DNA of 64,000 nt from Bacillus carboniphilus. Lineage in GTDB: Bacteria; Bacillota; Bacilli; Bacillales; JAIVKR01. The DNA is taken from positions 124,001 through 188,000 of the forward strand of contig NZ_CP129013.1 of assembly GCF_020524035.2 (NCBI RefSeq), given 5' to 3'. The position numbers and the translations under genes are program-made. The notes below the pieces were generated by a model. The model was given only the letters and a program-made list of their open reading frames with translations, made no database searches and had not been told where the DNA came from. Positions 34,296-43,600 of this stretch are shown here, piece by piece (the stretch's first letter is position 1; each line of letters begins with the position of its first letter).

Positions 34296-37200
34296 AAAAA
34301 AAGGTTAGTATACTCGTACTGATCCTATCAGTGATGTTGATTATTGCTACTCCAGTTCTGTTTTTTCAATGGATTGGTGGAAATCCATTTCAAACAGAAG
34401 AAAAGGCAACTCAAACGATCGCCGTCGTAAATGAAGATGCGGGTGCAGAGGTAGAAGGTGACACACTTAAATTTGGAGAACAAGTCCCTTCAATTCTACA
34501 AGACTCCTCTTCCTTTGAATGGACCGTAGTTGGTCGAAGTGCAGCCGAAAATGGATTGTTAAATGCTAAATATGACGCAGTTGTTTACATTCCATCCGAT
34601 TTTTCTAATAAAGTTATGTCATATGATGAGGAAAGACCAGAGAAATCAAATTTAAATTACCAAGTTCAGTCTCAACTGAATGCGGTCAATAAGGAAAAGG
34701 CTCTGTTAGAAATTGAAAGATCGACTAAAAGATTAAACAAACAAATGTCTTCGTTATTTTGGAATTATGTCTCTACTGATATGGAGAACATAAAAGAGGA
34801 ATTTGATGAAATTTTACAAAAAGAAGTTGATTTTCAAAAGGTTATGCTTGAGTTTTATAAGCCAACCTCTAAAGACTTAGCGGGACAGCTTGAGCAACAA
34901 ACATCTATGTTAACGAATTTACAAAGTTCCATACAAGATATTGAAGGAAGAGTACCTGAACAAGAAAGTACCATTGAAAATTTTGAAAGAAATCTAAATA
35001 ACTTCATACAATTCGTAGACCAATATCAAGAGTATCAAGAAAACCAAAATCAGCTTCTCGCGGAAGTGCAAAGCGAATCTATCGAGATGATAAATGATTC
35101 AATGGATAATCAACGTCCTCGGTATATGGTTATGAGAAATTCATTTTTGGACCAAAGCAATCAGTTTGATAGAGATATGATCGATTTATATAACAGCTTG
35201 AAAAGTAATGAAGAAGCTTTTGTATATTTAAAAGAAATTCGAAATGAGCAATTAGCTAGACAATTAGGGGAAATCCCCTCCTTTCAAGGAAGAATGTTAG
35301 ATTTTTATCAACAATTACAGGACACGACGGTTTTGAATGACCTAGAAGGTAGTATAGTAGACTTAAATGAAACGTTAACAAAAGAAGAGACTGACTCTGG
35401 AGAGGGAGACGGTTCCGGAGATGGAGAAGGAGACGGCTCAGGAGATGATGAAGGAGACGGCTCAGGAGATGATGAAGGAGACGGCTCAGGTGATGGAGAA
35501 GGAGACGGCTCAGGAGATGATGAAGGAGACGGTTCTGGAGATGATGAAGGAGACGGTTCCGGAGATGATGAAGGAGACGGCTCAGGAGATGATGAAGGAG
35601 AAGGTTCCGGAGATGGAGAAGGAGACGGCTCAGGAGATGGAAGTGATGAACCGAAATATTCTTGGCACAATTTAAATGATGAAATAAAGGCAATAGAAGA
35701 GGAAATACAAACTAAAATTGAGGAAATGATAAAAAACCTAGACGAAATAACAGAACCAACAAAAGAGGATATTGAAAAGGTAGTTTCTGATTTAGGGACT
35801 ATTAATGAAAAAGTTGGTAAAGTTCTGGATGACCTTAAGAATAAGAACAAAACTGAAAATCCTTTGGAAGAAGAAGTGGAAGAGCTTAAGCAACAGATCA
35901 TTGAACTCGAAAATGAAAAAATAGAGTTGGAAAATACAATTTCTGATTTAAATGGTGATATTAAAGACCTGGAGGATGAAAAACAGGAATTAGCAGAAGA
36001 AATCAATACACTTAATGATCAAGTGGACAGTTTAAACACCGAAGTTAGTGAATTAAAAGAAGAAATTGAAAGTTTAAAAAAGGAAAATGAAGAACTAAAG
36101 AAACAATTAGAAATGTATAGTAATAATTTATCAGATGTTATTGGTAAAGTGGAAGAAAAGGAACAATCTATTCTAACTTCCCAAGCACTTTCTGAATCGA
36201 GAAAAGAGTTGCTTACTAGTACTTTTGAAAAAGAAATTAAAAATTACGAATTAATAGATGTTCTTCAATATTATGCTTATTTAGACCGTTATGAAGCAAG
36301 GCTAGATAGCATGTTGGTCGATAATGGCTTAAAAGATACGGTTATACAAGATGAAGAATTAAACAAGGAAATTAACACGATTTTAAAAGTGACTTTAAGA
36401 GAAGAAGAAAATTGGGATAAAGTGTCCACTCGCATGCCAACGAATATAGATGCATTTAGTGCTCTTCAAGATTCGTATACATTGTTTGTAGCTGATTTTG
36501 ACCAGGTAATTGAGGAGGAACAAACAAAATTAATGGAAAGCTTAAAATCCATTAATCAAGAGGCATCAGATGTATTAAGTCGCATCCAGCAGCCTGAACA
36601 ACCAGCTCCTACTCCTGCAACAAACGGAGCAGGACCGGAATTAGAGAGTACACAATCACAAATTGGTAGTGAGTTGAGTACGATCCATTCCTTCTTGGAT
36701 TCTGTCAGCGATAGCCAAAATAATGTGGTAACGTATTCAACTGAATTAAAATCGAAAGTAACCAACGTTCAAACGGATGCTGATGTCCTGAATAATAAGT
36801 GGGCAACGAATGTATCCTCAACAAAACTCATCCGTGACGACGTATACAGCATTTTAGGTAACGCTTCAGTGGATGGACAGTCAAATGATTATGTTTATGA
36901 TTTCTTAACAAGCCCATTAAATGTAGAGGGGGATGTACCGGAAGAGAAGCAATCTGCTAATCTACCGCCGGTTGTCATTCTGTTTATTATTCTACTATCC
37001 AGCTTGTTAATTGGTTACACCAGCTTCTATTTTCAGAATGCACCCCTATGGATGCAAGGTGTCATCTTCTTATTATTAAATTTAATCGTCGGTTTCTTTA
37101 TTAGTCTTTATGGACTTGATATTTATCCGTTAGAAGAATCACGATCCATAGAGTGGACTATTTTTACGATCATGCTATTATTGGCTGGATCAGGAATTGT

Positions 37201-37483
37201 TCGTGTAGCATTTGTAACGAATCGCTTAGTGGGATGGTTTGTCTCAGTCGGTATTATTGCGCTTTTTGTTACACCATTATTAGCATTGACTACGCCTAAT
37301 TTTACTTTTGAGGATCCGATGTCCAAAGTGTATGTATCAATTCAATACGGTTCTGAATCGTTATTTTCGAAAGCTGCTATCGTATTGACGATGATCATTA
37401 TTGCTTTAGGTGTCTTGCAAATGGTTTTAGATAGACGAAGCAATAATCCAGTTGATGAAGGTACAGAAGAGTATGAGGGGTAA
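34292..37483 (+). CDS. yueB: YueB/EsaA, polytopic T7SS component (phage SPP1 receptor homologue) with acidic repeats
   Basis: 1063 residues, ATGA overlap with yukBA. An N-terminal membrane helix (VSILVLILSVMLIIATPVLF) is followed by the IAVVNEDAG motif of the YhgE/EsaA family, a long extracellular coiled coil, and six C-terminal membrane helices from about residue 890. In B. subtilis YueB stretches across the cell wall and is the SPP1 receptor. Unusual here is a block of about ten 8-residue repeats (GDGSGDDE type; 35400-35646) in the ectodomain, encoded by 24-bp tandem repeats, followed by a strong coiled coil (ELENEKIELENTISDLNG). Confidence 0.93.
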   Translation: MKKKVSILVLILSVMLIIATPVLFFQWIGGNPFQTEEKATQTIAVVNEDAGAEVEGDTLKFGEQVPSILQDSSSFEWTVVGRSAAENGLLNAKYDAVVYIPSDFSNKVMSYDEERPEKSNLNYQVQSQLNAVNKEKALLEIERSTKRLNKQMSSLFWNYVSTDMENIKEEFDEILQKEVDFQKVMLEFYKPTSKDLAGQLEQQTSMLTNLQSSIQDIEGRVPEQESTIENFERNLNNFIQFVDQYQEYQENQNQLLAEVQSESIEMINDSMDNQRPRYMVMRNSFLDQSNQFDRDMIDLYNSLKSNEEAFVYLKEIRNEQLARQLGEIPSFQGRMLDFYQQLQDTTVLNDLEGSIVDLNETLTKEETDSGEGDGSGDGEGDGSGDDEGDGSGDDEGDGSGDGEGDGSGDDEGDGSGDDEGDGSGDDEGDGSGDDEGEGSGDGEGDGSGDGSDEPKYSWHNLNDEIKAIEEEIQTKIEEMIKNLDEITEPTKEDIEKVVSDLGTINEKVGKVLDDLKNKNKTENPLEEEVEELKQQIIELENEKIELENTISDLNGDIKDLEDEKQELAEEINTLNDQVDSLNTEVSELKEEIESLKKENEELKKQLEMYSNNLSDVIGKVEEKEQSILTSQALSESRKELLTSTFEKEIKNYELIDVLQYYAYLDRYEARLDSMLVDNGLKDTVIQDEELNKEINTILKVTLREEENWDKVSTRMPTNIDAFSALQDSYTLFVADFDQVIEEEQTKLMESLKSINQEASDVLSRIQQPEQPAPTPATNGAGPELESTQSQIGSELSTIHSFLDSVSDSQNNVVTYSTELKSKVTNVQTDADVLNNKWATNVSSTKLIRDDVYSILGNASVDGQSNDYVYDFLTSPLNVEGDVPEEKQSANLPPVVILFIILLSSLLIGYTSFYFQNAPLWMQGVIFLLLNLIVGFFISLYGLDIYPLEESRSIEWTIFTIMLLLAGSGIVRVAFVTNRLVGWFVSVGIIALFVTPLLALTTPNFTFEDPMSKVYVSIQYGSESLFSKAAIVLTMIIIALGVLQMVLDRRSNNPVDEGTEEYEG
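35400..35646 (+). repeat. 24-bp tandem repeat in yueB
   Basis: About ten copies of a 24-bp unit, with variants GGAGACGGCTCAGGAGATGA and GGAGACGGTTCCGGAGATGA, encoding GDGSGDDE or GDGSGDGE. Length is always a multiple of three, so copy-number change would alter length without frameshift. Confidence 0.85.
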
Positions 37484-37955
37484 ATGGATTGTGGCATTGG
37501 CAGTCGTATGTAGCTGTATGATGTTCACGACTCCATGTCAGGCAAGTAACAGTATTAATGACCTATCTCCTAATGAATATAAGCAAAATAAAAAGAAAAA
37601 AGATATGAACTTAATGAATGATCAAAAGAATATCATTGAAAAAGGAGATATTCCTGAAGAACAAAAGAATTTGACCTTTGATGGGAATAAGAATAACCAC
37701 AACGAGGCGATTAAAGGGAAACTTTTTCAACAACAATCAATGGATACAAATACGATAAAAGCTAAAGCAGATCATTTACAACTCTTTAGTCAACCTGAAT
37801 CATCAAAGTTAGACGAATTGGAAGAAACAGGGGATACTTCTTCTTCTGTGTCGATTCTCATTACCATTTTTGTTACCGTTTGTTTGTTGTTGTTAATTCT
37901 TGTTTTAGTCATTTGGAATCGAACTAATAATCAGCAAAAAGCCAGTATGACTTAA
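37473..37955 (+). CDS. yueC: YueC/EssA, small membrane protein of the T7SS
   Basis: About 160 residues starting at MRGKWIV (ATG 37473, overlapping the yueB end by 11 bases). The N-terminal hydrophobic segment VALAVVCSCMMFTTPCQAS ends in a possible signal-peptidase site. A hydrophilic lysine/asparagine-rich region follows, then a C-terminal membrane helix (~130-152, SILITIFVTVCLLLLILVLV). This is the EssA layout. Last gene of the secretion locus, followed by a terminator. Confidence 0.85.
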   Translation: MRGKWIVALAVVCSCMMFTTPCQASNSINDLSPNEYKQNKKKKDMNLMNDQKNIIEKGDIPEEQKNLTFDGNKNNHNEAIKGKLFQQQSMDTNTIKAKADHLQLFSQPESSKLDELEETGDTSSSVSILITIFVTVCLLLLILVLVIWNRTNNQQKASMT

Positions 37956-37966
37956 GGATCTTTATG

Positions 37967-37999
37967 GATGTCGTCTAAATAGAGGCGGCATCTTTTTTT
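37967..37999 (+). terminator. Terminator after the T7SS locus
   Basis: GATGTCGTCT / AGAGGCGGCATC stem (with G-U pairs) followed by seven T. Confidence 0.8.
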
Positions 38000-38227
38000 A
38001 AAAATTTAAAATAGGCGGCATAAAAGTTATTTGCAAATGTGAGTATTTGACTCTCCAAATATATTAAAATAATTGATTGTGCTGTTTTGCACAAAATGAG
38101 AAGTTTATCAGTGGTATTATTATTAGGATCTTTTTTTTATTATACAATCATTCTAATATTTTCTTGCATATTTTTAGCTAGATTGAGATAATAATTGTAA
38201 GGGTTTACATTGCCGTGAGAGGTGATT

Positions 38228-39455
38228 ATGATGACAAATGATACGTTAGTAGGAAGTTTTCAGTTGATGAAATCAATTAATCGGTCGGTTGTTTTAAACA
38301 CTATTCGAACTCAACAAGCGATTTCACGAGCTGAAATTTCGAAGATGACCAAGTTAACGCCACCTACTATCACAAATATTGTAAACGAATTAATTGATAG
38401 TAAGATCGTAATAGAAAAAGAGGCTGGTATATCAAGTGGGGGGAAGAAAACCGATCTTACTTCAAATCAATTCAGAGCAATCATATATTATAGGGATAGA
38501 CATAGGGGCGAAACATATTCGTTTTGCTTTAGGAAATTTAAGTGGGAAAATTATTTGTTATCAAACGATTAAAGTTCCGCTTAACATAAGTGAAGATGAC
38601 TTAATTCAATCGTTAATTAAACAAGTGTATGTCATCATGGATGAATCAGCAATCCTTAAGGAAAAAGTCGTAGGGATTGGGATCGGTGTAAATGGAAACG
38701 TAGAAAATGAAAGTGGAATGATTACTTATTCTTCAAAGTTTGAACTTCATAAAGCGTATTTAAAACAGGAAATTGAAAACGAATTTCATATCAAAGTAAA
38801 AGTAGAAAATAGTGCAAGGGCTATGGCCTTAGGTGAGCAATGGTTCGGAGTTGGAAAAGGTTTCTCCAATTTATTATGTATAAATGTGGGATATGATGTT
38901 TGTGCCGGGTTAATTATTAACAACCAGTTAGTAAAAGGGAAACATAATCTTGCAGGTAACATTGGACACATGGTCATAGATCTAAATGGTCCTGTTTGTA
39001 GCTGTGGTCAAGTCGGTTGTTTAAAGGCTTTTATTTGCCACGATGCGCTAAAAAGAATGGTGCTAACTGAAGTATATGCTGGAAGAAATACCTCCCTAAT
39101 TGAATGTATGAAAGGGGATATGGAAAAAATTTCAGGTAAAATCATTCAAAAAGCAGCTAAAAAAGGAGACTCTCTCAGTATTGAATTGTTAAAAAACATA
39201 GGTCAATCCCTTGGTGTGGCTTGTACAAATATGATTAATATCTTTAATCCAGATATCATCATTATTGGTGGTGGAATTGGTAAAGCTGATGAATTTTATA
39301 TGGACGAACTAAAAAAAGTCGTGCGTCAGCGCCTAGTAACTACAGAAGGAAAAGAAACAGAAATTGTTGCATCTAAATTAGGAGATAAGGCAACAGTGAT
39401 TGGAGCAATTACGTTAATCATAACTGAGTTATATGAAATGAATTCAACACCATAA
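38228..39455 (+). CDS. ROK-family regulator, NagC/XylR type (frameshift in a G6 run)
   Basis: From ATG 38228, behind AGAGGTGAT. The N-terminal MarR-like HTH (RTQQAISRAEISKMTKLTPP) is followed by SSGGRKPILL when one G of the G6 run (38438-38443) is removed, and then the ROK sugar-kinase-like domain: GIDIGAKHIRFALGN, the zinc site with CSCGQVGCLKAF, and NPDIIIIGGGIG. The repaired length is about 408 residues. Such proteins repress sugar-utilisation genes and respond to a sugar or its phosphate. No sugar operon is adjacent, so targets are unknown; yhaX follows after 77 bases. Confidence 0.85.
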
Positions 39456-39532
39456 TATGAGCGCAGTTATATTTACCTCCTTATAGACATAATCTGATAA
39501 TAGCTTGCAACTAGATTGAAGGAGGTATAGAA

Positions 39533-40396
39533 ATGCTCTATCGACTTCTCGCATTAAATATTGACGGAACGTTATTAAAAAACAATGGAAGACTTCAATC
39601 CTCTACTAAAGAGGCAATCTACTATGTTCAACAGAAGGATGTTATACTCACATTAGTAACAAATAGACATTTTCAATCAGCGAAAAAAATAGCTAAAGCA
39701 CTTAAAATAGAAGCACCAATTATTACTCATAGTGGAGCTTTTATCGCGAAGAATATGGATGCTCCTCATTTTGTAAAGAAAATACCTGAAGAGACAACAT
39801 TTAACCTTGTCCAAATTTTAGAAACGTTTGAATGTAACATAAGAATCATACATGAGCGCTATTCAATAGGTAACCGAAAAAAAATTGGTTCTCAGCTGAT
39901 TTCAAGAATGTTGCTTAATAGTGGCGATCCACTATTCTATCCTGTTCAATTTGTTGAGTCTTTGAGTGATGTGTTAATGGATGAGCCAGTTGAAGCACCG
40001 TCTATTCAGCTTTTGTTTGAAAGTGAAAAGGAAATATCAGAAGTTGTTCAGACGATACGAGATGCCTTCCCGCAACTTGAACTTGCTCCAATGGGGGGTA
40101 ATAAACTCTCGGTTACTTCAAATGGAGTATCTAAATTATCAGGATTGCAATGGGTGTGCAATTATTATGATATACCGACTGAGCAATCTGTTGTAATCGC
40201 AAATGATATTGATGATATTGAAATGCTTGAGCACGTAGGTTTAGGTGTAGCTGTAGGGAATGCGTCTTATGAGGTGAAAAAGGCTGCAGACTGGATCACT
40301 CGATCAAATGATGAGCTTGGAGTGGATTACATGGTTAAAGAGCATTTTAGAAAGCAACATAGACCTAAATTTTTACAAAAAATCAAAAGAGGATAA
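39533..40396 (+). CDS. yhaX: YhaX, Cof-type HAD-superfamily protein with altered nucleophile
   Basis: 287 residues, ATG behind GAAGGAGG. HAD fold with Cof-type cap; motif I reads LALNIDGTLL, so Asn replaces the first (nucleophilic) Asp of DxDGT. Motif II is VTNRH; motif IV is ANDIDDIEM. The C-terminal TRSNDELGVDYMVKEHFR segment matches B. subtilis YhaX, which as I recall also has Asn there, so the change is a family trait. Without the nucleophile, ordinary phosphatase activity is not expected. YhaX is regarded as a sporulation gene beside hemZ in B. subtilis; here a large insertion separates them. Confidence 0.85.
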   Translation: MLYRLLALNIDGTLLKNNGRLQSSTKEAIYYVQQKDVILTLVTNRHFQSAKKIAKALKIEAPIITHSGAFIAKNMDAPHFVKKIPEETTFNLVQILETFECNIRIIHERYSIGNRKKIGSQLISRMLLNSGDPLFYPVQFVESLSDVLMDEPVEAPSIQLLFESEKEISEVVQTIRDAFPQLELAPMGGNKLSVTSNGVSKLSGLQWVCNYYDIPTEQSVVIANDIDDIEMLEHVGLGVAVGNASYEVKKAADWITRSNDELGVDYMVKEHFRKQHRPKFLQKIKRG

Positions 40397-40409
40397 AACA
40401 ATATTGTTT

Positions 40410-40446
40410 CTGAAAACGCCTGCTGCTACTTTAGTAGGCGTTTTTA
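40410..40446 (+). terminator. Terminator after yhaX
   Basis: AAAACGCCT / AGGCGTTTTT stem with an inner GCT/AGT extension and terminal T-run. Confidence 0.8.
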
Positions 40447-40649
40447 CGTGCGTGAAAAGGCCTGAAATATAAAAAAGTTCACAAAATGTTCGAAATGAAA
40501 AGGGTTTCATTCATGAATAAAGAATAATAAGTAAACATGTGGTTGTCTAAATCGACTTTCTAGTTTTTAAAGCAGTTATATTTGCCTACTATTCTAATAG
40601 GATTCTTCCAACTATAGCAAAACCACAACAAAATAAAGGGGGGATGTAG

Positions 40650-43600
40650 ATGAATGCCATTCAATTATTTCTGGCCGAATTAGCTCGACTGAAAGAGAGA
40701 AAAGTAATTTTGTCATTAGTATTAGTGATGCTAGTTCCACTCGTTTATGTTGTTATTCTTCTCTCTCCTAAATGGTCACCTTATGACTATGCTTCCAATT
40801 TACCGGTAGCAGTAGTCAATGAAGATGAAGGAACCATTTTAAATGGAGAAGAAATGAATGTAGGAGAGCAACTGGTTGACAATTTAAAAGAAGGTAAGGA
40901 TCTTGGCTGGAATTTTGTTAGTAAACAAAAAGCAGAAAAAGGTCTCGCTAATCAAGATTATTATTTAATAGTCGAAATTCCGAAAGATTTTTCTGAAAGC
41001 GTTACCACAGTTTCGGATAAAGATCCAAAACAGGCCAAAATATTCTACACTCAAAATGAGGGGTTAAACTTTACGGCATCGAAAGTAACAGAGAGTGCAG
41101 CAAACTCAATTCAAAAGGAACTCTCTACTCTCATTACTGGAACGTATGTAACACAGGTCTTTACTCAGTTGAGTGACATTTCTGTAGGATTCGATAAAGC
41201 AGCAGACGGCGCTTCACAAGTAAACGAAGGTTTAACGAAAGCAAAACAAGAAGGAACAGAAAAAATATTAAACGGATTAAATGAGAAATCAAACAAAATA
41301 ACTGAATTAGCTGAAGGCTCTCAAAAACTTGATGCCGGACTAGGAACGTATCTTTTTAAATTGAAAGAAAACCAACCTAAAATTGGTAAATTGGCAGATG
41401 GATCAAAAATATTAAATGAAAAACTAAGGCTTTATTTGAACGGGCTAAAAGACAGTCAACCGAAGATAGAGGAATTGTCGGATGGCTCAAAAACGTTAGA
41501 AAAAGGGCTAGGGCAATATTTGAATGGACTAAAGAAGAATCAGACAGGAATTAATGCATTGACAGAAGGAGCAAATAAGGTTGAAGAAGGACTAGGGTTA
41601 TATGCTAAAGGGTTAACTGAAAGTCAATCGAAGATAAAGGAATTATCGGATGGCTCAAAAACGTTAGATGAAAACCTAGGATTGTATGTAAAAGGTCTAG
41701 AAGATAGCCAACCGAAAATAAAGGAATTGTCGGATGGCTCAAAAATGCTAGATGAAAACCTAGGATTGTATGTAAAAGGGTTAAAAGACAGTCAACCGAA
41801 GATAAAGGAATTGTCGGATGGCTCAAAAATGCTAGATGAAAACCTAGGATTGTATGTAAAAGGGTTAAAAGACAGTCAACCGAAGATAAAGGAATTGTCG
41901 GATGGCTCAAAAATGTTAGATGAAAACTTAGGATTGTATGTAAAAGGGTTACAAGATAGTCAACCGAAAATTAAAGAGTTAGCAAATGGAGCAGAAAAAT
42001 TAGATAATGGGATAGAATCATATTTAACCTCTTTACAAGAAAAACAACCTAAAATAGATGAGTTAGCAAATGGAGCCAATAATATACATGATAAAATGGA
42101 TGTGTTGCAAAAAAGTCTGGACAAACAAACATCAGATGTGGAAGCACTTGCAAATGGAGCGTTTCGTCTTGAAGAGGGAGTAATCCAATTAGGAGATGCT
42201 GTTGAATCGGAATTACTTCCAAAAAGTCATGATCTCAAAAATGGTGCATCTTTATTAAATCAAAAAATAACAGAGTTAGACCAAATAATCATAATATTAA
42301 ACCAAAAAATATCTGAATATTCAGGTCTTGGAGCAGATGAAAGAGACGAAGCTGATCTTCAAGAGATTAAAAATATCAGTGCATCAGTAACTAATAACAT
42401 GAGTAAAATACAAGAAGCATCCCTGTCTGTATCGCAAGGTTCGGAAGCACTTGTCAAAGGAATAGATAAAGAATCTGGTGGGCAATCACTTCAAGCAAAC
42501 ATTGATCATTTAAGTCATGGAGCGTCTGATTTAAACAATGGAATGAGCAAATTTAATCAAGCTTGGCCTGTTTTGGTAGATAATGTATCAAAGTTAAAAG
42601 ATGGGGCATCAGCAATTGCAAATGGTACAACTTCTGTGAAAGACGGATGGGGAATGTCTATTGATGTAGTTTCTCAGCTGAAAAATGGGACATCTAAAAT
42701 TAGTTCAGGTAACGCAGATGTTAAAGAGAGCTGGGAAGAATCTTTAATTCCCAACGCATCGTTATTAAAAAATGGTTCAGCTAAAATAAGTTTAGGCAAC
42801 CAAGATGTTAAAAAGAGCTGGGAAAAAACTTTAATTCCCAACGCGTCGTTATTAAAAAATGGTTCAGCCAAAGTAAGTTCAGGTACCGCAGATGTTAAAA
42901 AGAGCTGGGAAGAAACTTTAATTCCTAATGCGTCACTGCTAAAGCAAGGAACAGCTAAAATAAGTTCGGGCAACGCAGATGTTAATGAAAAATGGGAAAA
43001 TAGTCTAATTAGCAATGCAATAAAGTTAAAAAACGGATCAGCTAAAATAAGCTCAGGGAATGAAACAGTCAATTCAGGATGGCAAACGTCTATTGAGGTA
43101 GTATCACAGTTGAAAAAAGGTTCAGCTCTTGTAAGTTCAGGGAACTCAGGTGTCAAGGAAAGCTGGGAAAAAACCTTGATTCCCAACGCGTCGTTATTAA
43201 AGAAAGGTTCAGCTAAAATAAGTTCAGGTAACGCGGGTGTTAAAGAAAGCTGGGAAAAAGGGTTAATTAGCAATGCAACCAAACTAACAAACGGTTCAGG
43301 GGTGATAAGCTCAGGAAACAAAGATGTTAAAGAAGGATGGCAAACATCTATAGATGGAGTAACTGAACTAAAAAATGGTTCAGCTAAAATAAGTTCAGGC
43401 AACGGAGAAGTTGAAACTGGATGGACGGATTTAACAGAAGGTGTTACAGAAGTAGATAATGGATTGTTAAAGCTAACAAATGGTAGTAGAGAGCTTGCCG
43501 ATAGTCTAGTAAGTGGGGCCGAACAAACAGGAGATATCAATACTTCTGATGACAATGTCACAATGTTTGCCTCACCAGTTCAGACGGAGGGAAGTAAGGT

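Noticed and set aside
35400-35646. Regular 24-bp repeats considered as a CRISPR-like array
   Set aside because: There are no unique spacers, the units are contiguous and in frame, and no cas genes are present.
35256-36006. Long minus-strand frames rich in Ser/Pro/Glu or Leu/His opposite yueB
   Set aside because: They are mirror images of the 24-bp repeat array and coiled coil of yueB; no ribosome site.
40495-40520. ATGAAAAGGGTTTCAT as a second cre site upstream of the YhgE-like gene
   Set aside because: The central CG of the consensus is missing (GG), so it is not supported.
41605-43561. Minus-strand frames of repetitive hydrophobic sequence opposite the YhgE-like gene
   Set aside because: By-products of the 84-bp repeats on the coding strand.
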